This document shows, piece by piece, positions 8,395 to 16,109 of a stretch of DNA of 33,858 nt. The DNA lies in contig JAKOVY010000053.1 of the NCBI GenBank assembly GCA_029781825.1, forward strand, positions 1 through 33,858, in the 5' to 3' direction. The notes beneath the pieces are model-generated. The model was not told the origin of the DNA. It saw only the letters and a list, made by a program, of their open reading frames with translations, and did not search any database. The stretch is from Bacillota bacterium (GTDB lineage: Bacteria > Bacillota > Syntrophomonadia > Syntrophomonadales > DTU052). The translations under genes were made by a program, and so were the position numbers. Within the stretch, counting starts at the first letter, position 1. Every line of letters starts with the position of its first letter.

Positions 8395-9297
8395 GTGGAA
8401 GCGCTTATCCTGCAGTATGTAGATATATATGTTCTGCAAATCATGGTCTTGATCGGCATCAACATAATCCTGGCCCTGGGGTTGAACCTGATCACCGGAG
8501 TAACCGGGCAGTTGTCCATGGGCCACGCAGGATTTATGAGCATTGGTGCCTATACCTCGGCCATACTGTCTTTGCATTTTGGCATGCCATTCTGGTTCTG
8601 CCTGACAGCTGCGGGATTGATGGCGGCAATGGCCGGAGTTTTGATTGGGATACCGACCCTTAGGCTTGAGGGAGACTACCTGGCCATGGTGACCATCGGG
8701 TTTGCCGAAATCGTGCGGGTGGTGTTTCTCAATCTGGATATTGCCGGCCGCGGAATGGGGCTGTCGGGGATACCGGCCAACACCAGCTTTACCGTGGTCT
8801 GGGGGCTGGTGATTGTCATCGTGCTTTTGAATACCGGACTTTTGAAGTCGCGGCCCGGGCGAGCCCTCTATTCCATTCGCGAGGACGAGATTGCGGCTGA
8901 GGCTTCGGGGGTCAATACCACCCTCTACAAAGTGATAGCCTTCGCCATTGGCACCTTCCTGGCCGGTATCGGCGGCTCGCTGTACGCCCATTACCTTACC
9001 TATATCAGTCCACAGGACTTTGACTTTATGAGGTCGGTTGAGTATCTGAACATGGTTGTTTTAGGAGGAATGGGCAGCATACCCGGAACAATTCTGGGAA
9101 CGGTGATACTGACCATCGCTCCCGAAGTTTTGCGTTTTGTAGAGGATTACCGCCTGCTGTTCTACGGCGGATTGCTGGTTATACTCATGATATTCCGGCC
9201 CAATGGGCTGCTGGGCGATGTGCGCTGGGTGGATGTTAAACGAACCTGGGCCCGCATTAGAGGGCAGGCCGCAGCCTCATCCGGTTCTGACAGTTAG
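8395..9297 (+). CDS. livM: branched-chain amino-acid ABC transporter permease LivM
   Basis: This is the second permease of the uptake system. The start region LQIMVLIGINIILALGLNLI and the following GQLSMGHAGFMSIGAY motif are characteristic of LivM. Multiple hydrophobic helices are visible, and the loop around SRPGRALYSIREDEIAAEASG is the ATPase contact site. At 300 residues it lacks the extra N-terminal helices of enterobacterial LivM, as is usual in Firmicutes. It starts at GTG with GGAGGT six bases upstream. Confidence 0.93.
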   Translation: MEALILQYVDIYVLQIMVLIGINIILALGLNLITGVTGQLSMGHAGFMSIGAYTSAILSLHFGMPFWFCLTAAGLMAAMAGVLIGIPTLRLEGDYLAMVTIGFAEIVRVVFLNLDIAGRGMGLSGIPANTSFTVVWGLVIVIVLLNTGLLKSRPGRALYSIREDEIAAEASGVNTTLYKVIAFAIGTFLAGIGGSLYAHYLTYISPQDFDFMRSVEYLNMVVLGGMGSIPGTILGTVILTIAPEVLRFVEDYRLLFYGGLLVILMIFRPNGLLGDVRWVDVKRTWARIRGQAAASSGSDS

Positions 9298-9371
9298 GGA
9301 AAATCCTCTGATATAGCAGTAATAACGAACTTGACTATTCCCAGGTTTACCCTGGAAAGCTGGTAGATATC

Positions 9372-10133
9372 ATGGCTATTTTGGAAATCAAAAACGTTAG
9401 TCAGGAGTTTGGGGGTCTTCTGGCCCTGGACCGGGTAAGCATGACGGTGGAAAAGGGGGAGATCTTTGGACTGATCGGCCCCAACGGCGCCGGTAAGACT
9501 ACCCTGTTTAACCTTATTACCGGGATTTACCGTCCCAGTTCAGGGGAGTTATGGTTTGAAGGACGCTCCATAGGAGGGCTAAGACCTTACCGTATTGCTA
9601 CCTATGGAATCGGGCGAACCTTCCAGAACATCCGCCTGTTCAAGAAACTCTCGGTATTGGACAATGTGCGAGTGGGGATGCATTCGGTCTCCCGTGCCGG
9701 TTTTGTCTCCGCCATGCTTTATACCCCCTGGGCGATAAAACGCGAAAGGGTTACCCTCGAGAAGTCAATGGCCCTGCTGGAACTGGTGGGACTGCAGGAT
9801 AAGGCCATCGAACTGGCGGGAAGTCTGCCCTATGGCGAGCAGCGCCGTCTGGAAATAGCACGGGCTATGGCTTTGGAGCCGTCCCTGCTTCTGCTGGACG
9901 AGCCGGCGGCCGGCATGAACGCAACCGAGAAGGAAGAACTCTTGGGGCTCATCCGCAGGATTCGGGATTTGGGAGTGACCGTTCTCCTGGTGGAACACGA
10001 TATGAATGTGGTCATGAATGTCTGTGATCGCATTGCCGTCCTCGATTATGGCCGCAAGATTTCAGAAGGCACTCCCGAACAGATTAAGAATGACCCGCGG
10101 GTAATAGAATCCTACCTCGGAGTGGAGTTGTGA
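9372..10133 (+). CDS. livG: branched-chain amino-acid ABC transporter ATPase LivG
   Basis: This cytoplasmic ATPase powers the importer. Walker A is GPNGAGKTT (36-44), the Q-loop Gln is near 85, the signature is a LivG-type variant LPYGEQRR (152-159), Walker B is LLLLDEP (172-178) and the switch His lies in VEHDM. The C-terminal [20 protein letters not shown] stretch is typical of LivG rather than LivF. The expected next gene, livF, is absent; the stop codon overlaps an EamA-family gene instead. The transporter must use LivG as a homodimer or borrow a LivF from another locus. Confidence 0.93.
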   Translation: MAILEIKNVSQEFGGLLALDRVSMTVEKGEIFGLIGPNGAGKTTLFNLITGIYRPSSGELWFEGRSIGGLRPYRIATYGIGRTFQNIRLFKKLSVLDNVRVGMHSVSRAGFVSAMLYTPWAIKRERVTLEKSMALLELVGLQDKAIELAGSLPYGEQRRLEIARAMALEPSLLLLDEPAAGMNATEKEELLGLIRRIRDLGVTVLLVEHDMNVVMNVCDRIAVLDYGRKISEGTPEQIKNDPRVIESYLGVEL

Positions 10134-10993
10134 CGTCCCGCCGCCCGTACCTGATGCTGGCAGCCGCCATATTGTGTCTTTCCACCGCTGCGATCCTGGT
10201 GCGCTTCACAACCGCTCCTCCTCTGGTGATCGCTTTTTACCGCCTTACCCTGACGGCCGTTCTTGCAGGAATCCTGATGGCAGGTACCGGACAGTCCTGG
10301 CCTGCCAGGTCGTCGGATATGCCTCGAGCCGGGATAGCCGGACTGTTTTTGGCCCTGCACTTTGCATTCTGGATAACATCATTATCCTACACAACGGTTG
10401 CCAGTTCGGTGTTGTTTACCAACCTCCAGGTGATATTCGTAATCATTTTCTCCGCCCTTTTCCGTAAAGAGAGGGTCACTTCCCGCGCTTTGGCCGGGGT
10501 GGTTTTGGCTTTGGCAGGCAGTGTCGTCATTGGCGGAGGCGACCTCTTGGGCGGACGCCTGATGGGGGATATCCTGGCCTTAATCTCCGGTGTCATGTTC
10601 GCTGTTTATCTCATGATCGGGCGCAGCCTCAGGGAAAGAGTGGAAATCTGGCCATATACGGTTGTCATCTCGGGCATGGCCGGTGTTTTCCTGGCGATGG
10701 CGGTGGTTGCAGGCGGCCTGCCTTTTGGAGGTTATCCGCCGACGGATTATATCTGGTTACTCCTGATGGCGCTTCTGCCTGGAATCGGGGGGCACGGCAT
10801 TCTGAACTGGGCTCTAAAATATATAAAGGCTCCCGTGGTCGCCATCTCCGTCTTGGGAGAATCGGTGGGAGCCTCTATCCTGGGCTATCTCATACTGCAC
10901 GAAAGCCTGGCCTGGTTCCAACTCCTGGGTGGTGCCATGGTGCTCTCGGGTATTTACTGGGCGGTACGAAGCGAAGCTACTTCCAGGCCTTAA
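10130..10993 (+). CDS. EamA/DMT-family transporter
   Basis: This is a ten-helix drug/metabolite transporter-superfamily protein of 287 residues with two EamA repeats. The first is visible from residue 5 to about 135, including the FYRLTLTAVLAG motif. The second runs from about 145 to 280 and ends with GESVGASILGYLILHESLAW, a typical EamA motif. It starts at GTG overlapping the TGA of livG by three bases, with GGAGTGGAG upstream, so it is translationally coupled to the liv operon. Members export amino acids or other small metabolites; an amino-acid efflux partner of the importer is possible but unproven. Its end overlaps the convergent spoIID by 17 bp. Confidence 0.88.
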   Translation: MTSRRPYLMLAAAILCLSTAAILVRFTTAPPLVIAFYRLTLTAVLAGILMAGTGQSWPARSSDMPRAGIAGLFLALHFAFWITSLSYTTVASSVLFTNLQVIFVIIFSALFRKERVTSRALAGVVLALAGSVVIGGGDLLGGRLMGDILALISGVMFAVYLMIGRSLRERVEIWPYTVVISGMAGVFLAMAVVAGGLPFGGYPPTDYIWLLLMALLPGIGGHGILNWALKYIKAPVVAISVLGESVGASILGYLILHESLAWFQLLGGAMVLSGIYWAVRSEATSRP

Positions 10994-11960
10994 ACAGGTC
11001 GGTTTTGGGGTAATAGTGATTAAGGATCTGCTCGGCGGTTTTACCCTCTTTGGCCATTTCGTAGGCCCCCCACTGGGCCATACCGCACCCGTGTCCCCAA
11101 CCGGTGCCCGTGAACACAACGTTGTCGCCCTTTACCGTTATATCACTGATCAGGGTTGATCTCAAACGCTCGGCACCCAACCTCATCCTGAGTTCGTAAC
11201 CCTTGACGCTCCTATCGCCGGCGGTAATGTCAATCGCGCGGCCGCTGGGACCCTTGCGGGTGATCTTGATGGCGTTCAAATCAGCACCGCTGCCAAAAAT
11301 GGCCTGCAGTTCGGATTTGGGTATGGAAGCCTGCCAGCGGCGCTCCCGTTCAGGCGCGTACCTGGCACCGGGAGAGTCAACCACCTCGGTATAGGCTCCG
11401 GCGATATCAATGAGTTCGGGGAAACTCTCCTCCAGCGAAGCCGTTCTGGGCCCGGCATATGAATGGAACAGGGCATAGACAAATTTCCCCTTGTAGAGCA
11501 GGACCTGCCCCCGGGTCTCTTTAACTGCCTTGGTGATTTCAGGGGTTACTTTTTCCTTGCTGTATGCTTGGAAGTGTTCCGGGAGGTCGCAGGTGTCGGT
11601 GTTGTGTTTATCATGAACCCCGCCGCGCACGATCTTGGCCATGGTCATGGTCCGAGCCACGATAGCCTGGGCTTTTAGGGCTTCCTTGGGGAATTTGGGG
11701 CCGATCTCGGCTGCCACCACGCCCTCCAGATACTTCTCCAAGGGCATCGTCTCCCTGGTATTGTTCTGATGGAGAAAAACTGTAATTGTAGGTTCTTCGT
11801 TGTATTTTTTAACTTCCGGGGCCGGGGTTACCGGCTTGCGCGGGGTAGGAACCCGCATTTGCTGATTTACAATCAGGATTCCTATCAGCAGAATCGCAGC
11901 GATGCCCAGGAGCCATAGGGAAGTCTTGTTTTTAAAGATATCCTTGACTCTGTTCTCCAT
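10977..11960 (-). CDS. spoIID: stage II sporulation protein D (SpoIID)
   Basis: SpoIID is a membrane-anchored lytic transglycosylase that cuts glycan strands during engulfment of the forespore. A cytoplasmic start and one membrane helix (about 15-32) precede the catalytic domain. LEKYLEGVVAAEIGPKFPKE holds the family's catalytic Glu (Glu85 here), followed by ALKAQAIVARTM. The C-terminal GTGWGHGCGMAQWGAYEMA motif is diagnostic. At 327 residues it is close to the Bacillus protein. Before the ATG is GGGGGTGA. Its presence argues strongly for an endospore former. Expression by sigma-E would be expected, but I see no clear sigma-E boxes. Confidence 0.92.
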   Translation of the reverse strand: MENRVKDIFKNKTSLWLLGIAAILLIGILIVNQQMRVPTPRKPVTPAPEVKKYNEEPTITVFLHQNNTRETMPLEKYLEGVVAAEIGPKFPKEALKAQAIVARTMTMAKIVRGGVHDKHNTDTCDLPEHFQAYSKEKVTPEITKAVKETRGQVLLYKGKFVYALFHSYAGPRTASLEESFPELIDIAGAYTEVVDSPGARYAPERERRWQASIPKSELQAIFGSGADLNAIKITRKGPSGRAIDITAGDRSVKGYELRMRLGAERLRSTLISDITVKGDNVVFTGTGWGHGCGMAQWGAYEMAKEGKTAEQILNHYYPKTDLFKAWK

Positions 11961-12257
11961 CTTAAGTCACCCCCGTCGTTTCTGCTCCTAGGTTTTCCTC
12001 CCTTCCGGTTTGTTATTCGACGCCTCGTCTGCTATCATAATCCTGAACCCCGGGTCTTTATCCCGGCATCAAATACCGGATTGAATCACTGAAGCCTGGT
12101 CTTCCGACCCCTGGGAGCAGACCGTCGAAGGATACAAATTTGCAGCCGTACCCGGTCGGAAGCACAGAACCGGGAAAGGTTGAATTCTCAACTTGGCAAA
12201 TGGCGGATTATAGAATGGTGGCAGCGGTTATTATGGACCCTCTGAGGATGGTGTGGG
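11961..12257. other. spacer between spoIID and trmL
   Basis: There is no gene in this divergent spacer. CTTCCGACC (12101-12109) is the exact inverse of GGTCGGAAG (12154-12162), so a trmL leader could fold into a long-range stem. TAGAAT at 12211-12216 could be a -10 for trmL, but no matching -35 is evident. Confidence 0.4.
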
Positions 12258-12716
12258 ATGAACATAGTTCTGGTTGAACCAGAGATACCTCAGAATACAG
12301 GCAATATCGCCCGTACCTGCGCCCTGACCGGCAGTATTTTGCATCTGGTAAGGCCGTTGGGGTTTTCATTGGAGGATCGCTACCTTAAAAGGGCTGGTCT
12401 TGATTACTGGGAACATGTGCGGGTGGTGGTGTGGAACAGCTTCCAGGAAGTAGTTCAGGCCAATCCCAACGGGAGGTTCTTATTGGCTACCACCAAAGCG
12501 CGCAACAGCTATCATCAGGTCAGGTATGAGCCGGAAGACTTCCTGGTGTTTGGAAAGGAAACGGCGGGACTGCCCGAAGATATCCTTGCCATGTTTCCCG
12601 AGAGCCACATCCGGATTCCCATGCGTGACCTGGGCCGTTCTCTGAACCTCTCCAACTCGGTTGCTATTATCCTCTATGAGGCCCTGCGGCAGCAAGGGTA
12701 CCCCGGGCTGCGGTAA
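12258..12716 (+). CDS. trmL: tRNA (cytidine(34)-2'-O)-methyltransferase TrmL
   Basis: This is a SPOUT-class methyltransferase that methylates the ribose of wobble base 34 in tRNA-Leu isoacceptors using S-adenosylmethionine. The start MNIVLVEPEIPQNTGNIART is the family signature. The C-terminal knot IRIPMRDLGRSLNLSNSVAI, which binds the cofactor, is intact. The 152-residue length matches stand-alone TrmL (YibK), without an N-terminal extension. It is a lone plus-strand gene, ended by the hairpin at 12820-12848. Confidence 0.93.
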   Translation: MNIVLVEPEIPQNTGNIARTCALTGSILHLVRPLGFSLEDRYLKRAGLDYWEHVRVVVWNSFQEVVQANPNGRFLLATTKARNSYHQVRYEPEDFLVFGKETAGLPEDILAMFPESHIRIPMRDLGRSLNLSNSVAIILYEALRQQGYPGLR

Positions 12717-12819
12717 AATGAACCAAACCTCCCCTTGCTGTATTGCGGTTTTCAGCAAAGCAGGCTTTTCCCCGGCGAAAAAACCCTTCGCCATGAAATG
12801 GGTATGTCTGGACACATTA

Positions 12820-12848
12820 AAAGACCTCGTTTGTTCACCGAGGTCTTT
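12820..12848. terminator. bidirectional terminator between trmL and ferredoxin
   Basis: AAAGACCTCG (12820-12829) pairs over 10 bp with CGAGGTCTTT (12839-12848). The flanks give T-rich tails on both strands, so it can serve trmL and the convergent ferredoxin gene. Confidence 0.85.
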
Positions 12849-12860
12849 CGTTTAGTGTTT

Positions 12861-13037
12861 CTATTCTTCGCCTTCTTTTATAGCTTCGGTGGGACATACC
12901 TCGGCACATGAGCCGCAATCCGTACATTTTTCCGGATCAATTACGTATTTGTCCTCGCCCTCGCTTATGGCTTCTACTGCGCATTCGTCAACACAAACGC
13001 CGCAGCTAATGCACTCATCAGTGATTACATGGGCCAT
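12861..13037 (-). CDS. 2[4Fe-4S] ferredoxin, 58 residues
   Basis: This short minus-strand gene encodes MAHVITDECISCGVCVDECA followed by a second cluster motif (CTDCGSCAEVCP). The eight cysteines fall in two CxxCxxCxxxC(P/A) sets, the classical clostridial ferredoxin layout, here at the normal length of 55-60 residues. It would carry low-potential electrons, for instance between pyruvate:ferredoxin oxidoreductase and hydrogenase. GGGAGGG lies about nine bases before the ATG. It was easily missed because a long open frame runs antisense to it. An AT-rich divergent promoter region (13060-13101) is shared with thiN. Confidence 0.93.
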   Translation of the reverse strand: MAHVITDECISCGVCVDECAVEAISEGEDKYVIDPEKCTDCGSCAEVCPTEAIKEGEE

Positions 13038-13094
13038 CTATTTCTTCCCTCCCCGCATTGTTAAGTTAAATAGTAACGTTATTATATTATCAAA

Positions 13095-13100
13095 TATAAT
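13095..13100 (+). promoter_or_regulatory. TATAAT -10 box upstream of thiN
   Basis: There is a perfect TATAAT in a strongly AT-rich 40-bp block between the divergent ferredoxin and thiN genes. No good -35 was found 16-18 bp upstream. Transcription starting near 13107 would put the TTG start about 50 nt into the message. Confidence 0.4.
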
Positions 13101-13158
13101 AGGGCAAATGAAGCATTATTTCGAGGTAAGAAATGATACGGCTGTAGGAGGTTGTAAC

Positions 13159-13803
13159 TTGAGGTTTCTTCTGATGGCTAATGGAGAATATGGAGAATTG
13201 AGCTGGTACCGGCCTTTCAAAGACGGATTTGACCGGATAATCTGTATTGATGGGGGAACCGACCGGGCTATGGTGTTGGAAATGATCCCCTACCGGGTAG
13301 TGGGGGATATGGACTCAATCTCGGAGAAGGCCACGGCTTATGCGGATTCCCTGGGAGCGGTCTTTACCGTGGTGCCGCGGGAGAAGGATAATACCGATTT
13401 TCAACTGGCTTTGGAGCTGGCAGAAAAGGATGGGGCTACAAGTATAGTTGTCTGGGGAGGGACCGGTACTCGCCTGGACCACAGTCTTTCCAACCTTTTC
13501 AGCGCCACCAGTCTGGTCCTTAAGGGTATTGAGGTCTGTTTCAGGTCTCCCCGGGAAGATATCTATTTGGTGAACCGTCATCTGGTCGTTCCAGGAAAGA
13601 TAGGGGATACGGTATCCCTTATTACCATGGGAGATAAGGCCGGAGGGGTTACCCTGCGTGGATTTCAGTATCCGCTGACCAACGCCGTCCTGGACGGGCG
13701 CTGGCAGTGTGCGGTATCCAACGTCATCGTCGAACCAAACCCGACGGTTGCGGTCGGAAGCGGGGTAGTAGCTGTAATCCATTTCCCTGGAGAGTTGCCG
13801 TGA
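13159..13803 (+). CDS. thiN: thiamin pyrophosphokinase
   Basis: This enzyme transfers pyrophosphate from ATP to thiamin, giving thiamin diphosphate in one step. The N-terminal catalytic part has DGGTD (31-35), the metal-binding GDMDS (49-53), the DNTDFQLAL motif and WGGTGTRLDHSLSNL, all diagnostic. The C-terminal beta-sandwich binds thiamin. I place the start at TTG 13159: AGGAGG lies seven bases upstream and the family normally begins close to this point. The frame is open further upstream, but that extension runs antisense through the ferredoxin gene. The 214 residues are the normal length. Confidence 0.9.
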   Translation: MRFLLMANGEYGELSWYRPFKDGFDRIICIDGGTDRAMVLEMIPYRVVGDMDSISEKATAYADSLGAVFTVVPREKDNTDFQLALELAEKDGATSIVVWGGTGTRLDHSLSNLFSATSLVLKGIEVCFRSPREDIYLVNRHLVVPGKIGDTVSLITMGDKAGGVTLRGFQYPLTNAVLDGRWQCAVSNVIVEPNPTVAVGSGVVAVIHFPGELP

Positions 13804-13907
13804 TTGGGCCCGAACCAGGATGTGCCTCACGCCGGAGCACGGAATAATTAGTCCTCATCTCGACCAGAATAAGTTCATCAGTATGAAGAGAGCTTGAACA
13901 CGAGAAC

Positions 13908-13946
13908 GCTTTCCATCGCCGCTGCAAGCGGACGGGGTTGGAAAGC
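13908..13946 (+). promoter_or_regulatory. nested hairpin in the leader of the 14009 gene
   Basis: GCTTTCCA (13908-13915) pairs perfectly with TGGAAAGC (13939-13946). Inside it, CCGC (13919-13922) pairs with GCGG (13928-13931) around a TGCAA loop. It sits about 60 bases before the start of the next gene, and its far arm precedes the AGGAGG by about 40 bases. It could be a regulatory leader or a degraded terminator of thiN; there is no T-run. Confidence 0.45.
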
Positions 13947-14008
13947 TGGCAGGTTTGAAGGGCAGGACTAAATCGGTTGCTTGGAAGGAGGTTACAACAA
14001 AGATTGAG

Positions 14009-14278
14009 ATGAGAAAAGAATTGGGACCTGTTATGGACAAGAAAGATTTTATGAGTAACGGGGTTTTTGACAAGGAACCCTATGAAGGACTGTTGATAAG
14101 TGCCCGTCCCGATGGGAAGCTGGACATCGGAATCCAGCTGACCGAGGATAAAGTTCTCAAGGTTGACGAGGCGTACGGTGAGGAGGTACGGGATAAGATT
14201 GCTCACTGGACGCCGCAGATCCTCGCCATCCAGAAACAATGGGGAGAAAACCCGGATCTCCAGAATTACGATGGATAG
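14009..14278 (+). CDS. small conserved-looking protein of unknown function
   Basis: I do not recognise this 89-residue protein. It is acidic, without membrane segments, and reads as one compact domain with a central YEGLLISARPDGKLDIGIQL, which looks like two beta strands. A strong AGGAGG (13986-13991) shows translation begins nearby. ATG 14009 is 17 bases away, which is long, while an in-frame ATT at 14003 is at better distance, so the true start may be 14003. A longer frame back to TTG 13955 is open but lacks a good site. A hairpin overlaps its stop codon. Confidence 0.65.
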   Translation: MRKELGPVMDKKDFMSNGVFDKEPYEGLLISARPDGKLDIGIQLTEDKVLKVDEAYGEEVRDKIAHWTPQILAIQKQWGENPDLQNYDG

Positions 14279-14306
14279 CAGCGGAGGCGGAGTCACCTCC
14301 GCTGCT
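14277..14306 (+). terminator. hairpin at the end of the 14009 gene
   Basis: AGCAGCGGAGG (14277-14287) pairs over 11 bp with CCTCCGCTGCT (14296-14306), overlapping the TAG stop codon. It is followed by CAGGTTTGG rather than a clear T-run, so termination strength is uncertain. Confidence 0.6.
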
Positions 14307-14473
14307 CAGGTTTGGAGGCTGCCAGCCGAAATCGCCATACCTTTTCCACCTGCCATGCGGCCCACGCATCCAGGTTGTCACCCATTAGCACGCGATAACT
14401 CAAAGATGCCCATGTCTGCATGGAAACGGGACTCAGAGTCCTTGATCCTCTCAATACTGCTAATCAGCCTCAA
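14306..14473 (-). pseudogene. short minus-strand frame interrupted by one TGA and a hairpin
   Basis: Read from TTG 14473, the minus strand gives LRLISSIERIKDSESRFHAD and on to SRANG. It then meets TGA at 14380-14378 and continues in the same frame for 23 codons (QPGCVGRMAGGKGMAISAGS and a short tail) to a second TGA. Two bases after the first TGA is a strong hairpin: ACCTG/CAGGT outside, ATGCG/CGCAT inside, loop TGGGC. The frame may be a broken gene (TGG to TGA), a chance opening, or a selenocysteine codon with a SECIS-like hairpin. No ribosome binding site is visible, which favours a remnant. Confidence 0.3.
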
Positions 14474-14490
14474 ATAGTTGGAGTATTTAT

Positions 14491-14874
14491 TTATTGCGGC
14501 AGACTTTTCTTTATAAAACCTTCAATAAAGTCTGTTCCAGCGTATCCGATTGCCATTAAAGTAATTAGCAGTTGTTTGTCTATTGCTTCTCCCAGCAGAG
14601 AAATGGCGCCTATAATGCCGGCCACGGCACCTATTATGATGCTAAGTAAAAGTTGTTTTACGTCAAACCAATCCTTTATTGCTGTACCTTTATCAGCTAT
14701 ATCAATTTTCTTCTTTACCCCCACTACTACCCTTGCGCATTGTCCGGCACTACCTAGGATAGCGCCCATAATTAAAAAAAATGTAACTTGGCAAACGTCC
14801 GTTTTTGACACCCCCTTTTGTAGAAAGATGGTTACGACGGGAGGAGGTTCACCTCCGCCGAGGTTTATAGGCAA
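14491..14874 (-). CDS. small membrane protein of unknown function
   Basis: The protein is 127 residues from TTG 14874, or 106 from GTG 14811, or 92 from ATG 14769. The TTG has GTAGGA six bases upstream, so I list the long form. Three hydrophobic segments are visible: around FFLIMGAILGSAG, LLLSIIIGAVAGIIGAISLL, and LLITLMAIGYAGTDF. A charged loop with KKKIDIADKG lies between the first two. The size and layout resemble small phage- or plasmid-type membrane proteins, but I cannot name a family. A perfect palindrome (GGAGGTGAACCTCC) near its start codon is unexplained. Confidence 0.6.
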   Translation of the reverse strand: MPINLGGGEPPPVVTIFLQKGVSKTDVCQVTFFLIMGAILGSAGQCARVVVGVKKKIDIADKGTAIKDWFDVKQLLLSIIIGAVAGIIGAISLLGEAIDKQLLITLMAIGYAGTDFIEGFIKKSLPQ

Positions 14875-14921
14875 TCGAAATCCTACTGTCCTCTCATACC
14901 AGACCGGTGTACCAGACTACA

Positions 14922-16109
14922 CTAGAAGAAGCCGCCGACCCTGTTTTGTAGAAACTCCTCACAATCGGGAACCACTTCCATCTCAATGGCCTTCAGCTTG
15001 CAAGCCACGACGCATTGTGCACAGCCGATGCAACGATGAGCATTTCGGGTATATGTATTGCTGATAACGTCAACCGTGACGGCACCCATCGGACAGGCGA
15101 GGGCACATTTACCACAGTAGTTGCATTTGTCCAGATCAACCCGGGGGACAAAGTGTGCCGGTGCAATGCTTGCAGGCGCATTAAACTCGGATATCCTTCT
15201 CATGAAGTGGCAGCAGTCGCCGCAACAGGAACAGGATGTTCCCCCGACTGAAGGATCGCTGGCGTCAATCCAGGTCACCAATCCATTGGCCTCGGCTTCC
15301 GCCTTTATTTCCAGCGCGTCTTTCATAGTAATGCGCCGCGACCTTCCTTCTCTGATTGACATTTCGGCAACCGGTCCGAGAGTAATGCATACTTCCATCG
15401 GTTTTCCGCATCCCCGTTCCACGACTTTTTCAGTAATGCGGCACTGGCACAGGGTTAAGCCAAAGGACTTGTAACGGGAATAGACTTCTTCGAGCTTATC
15501 GGAAGGATAGGCCATGGGGTTGTTTCTGATAACCTTGCCCATCGGAACGTATTTTATGACTGCCGGTTTCATGGGCTCGTGATCAAGGATATAACCGGTC
15601 TCATAAAGCTTTTCAAATAGCTCACAGAAGCGGCGATGCCACTCAGTGAGGCTGTCCAGGGACTGACGGGCGAGAACAAACTCGAAAACCCCGGGCAGAA
15701 TGGGAATCACCATATAAACAGCAGTTTCTCCTTCGCCCAGGCGGAGGATGACATGCTTTTCTTCGGCAATGCTGTGCAGAATCCTGTTAATCTCCTCAAT
15801 AGACAGGCTTTCCGCCTCAGCCAGCGATTGGGCGGTCTGGGGAGTGCCAGGTTTAAAATGCCTCATCACCATGGCTTCCTCTTCAGTAAAGATGTGTTGA
15901 ATCAGTGCAATGGATTCATCACATATGGGGACGCCACCGCCCAGCCTCTTATCCGCGTATAGTTGTGCAACCTCCAGATGGGCTTTCGAGACTCCGGGAT
16001 AATCGTTTACCGTCTTGACTTTAACGGTTTTGGTCCGGGGCTCGCGTGGACCGATAACACCGTCTTTCACCTGAATCATCCGGTTACCGGCAACTATGGG
16101 TTTACTCAT
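14922..16109 (-). CDS. multi-[4Fe-4S] cluster protein with winged-helix-like N-terminal region
   Basis: This 395-residue cytoplasmic iron-sulfur protein ends in a double ferredoxin domain (Cys329/332/335/339 and Cys360/363/366/370). Upstream are two further cysteine groups: Cys221/223/234/241 and a dense CSCCGDCC set (293-300). Residues 70-140 resemble a winged helix as seen in related clostridial and sulfate-reducer proteins. I recognise the general family (large 4Fe-4S binding proteins found near redox complexes) but not a proven reaction; electron transfer to an unseen partner is likely. GGGAGG lies eight to nine bases before the ATG. It stands alone on the minus strand. Confidence 0.85.
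   Translation of the reverse strand: MSKPIVAGNRMIQVKDGVIGPREPRTKTVKVKTVNDYPGVSKAHLEVAQLYADKRLGGGVPICDESIALIQHIFTEEEAMVMRHFKPGTPQTAQSLAEAESLSIEEINRILHSIAEEKHVILRLGEGETAVYMVIPILPGVFEFVLARQSLDSLTEWHRRFCELFEKLYETGYILDHEPMKPAVIKYVPMGKVIRNNPMAYPSDKLEEVYSRYKSFGLTLCQCRITEKVVERGCGKPMEVCITLGPVAEMSIREGRSRRITMKDALEIKAEAEANGLVTWIDASDPSVGGTSCSCCGDCCHFMRRISEFNAPASIAPAHFVPRVDLDKCNYCGKCALACPMGAVTVDVISNTYTRNAHRCIGCAQCVVACKLKAIEMEVVPDCEEFLQNRVGGFF

Noticed and set aside
12889-13158. Upstream extension of the thiN frame (304 codons in all)
   Set aside because: The extension runs antisense through a clear ferredoxin gene with all eight cysteines, and a strong ribosome binding site places the thiN start at TTG 13159.
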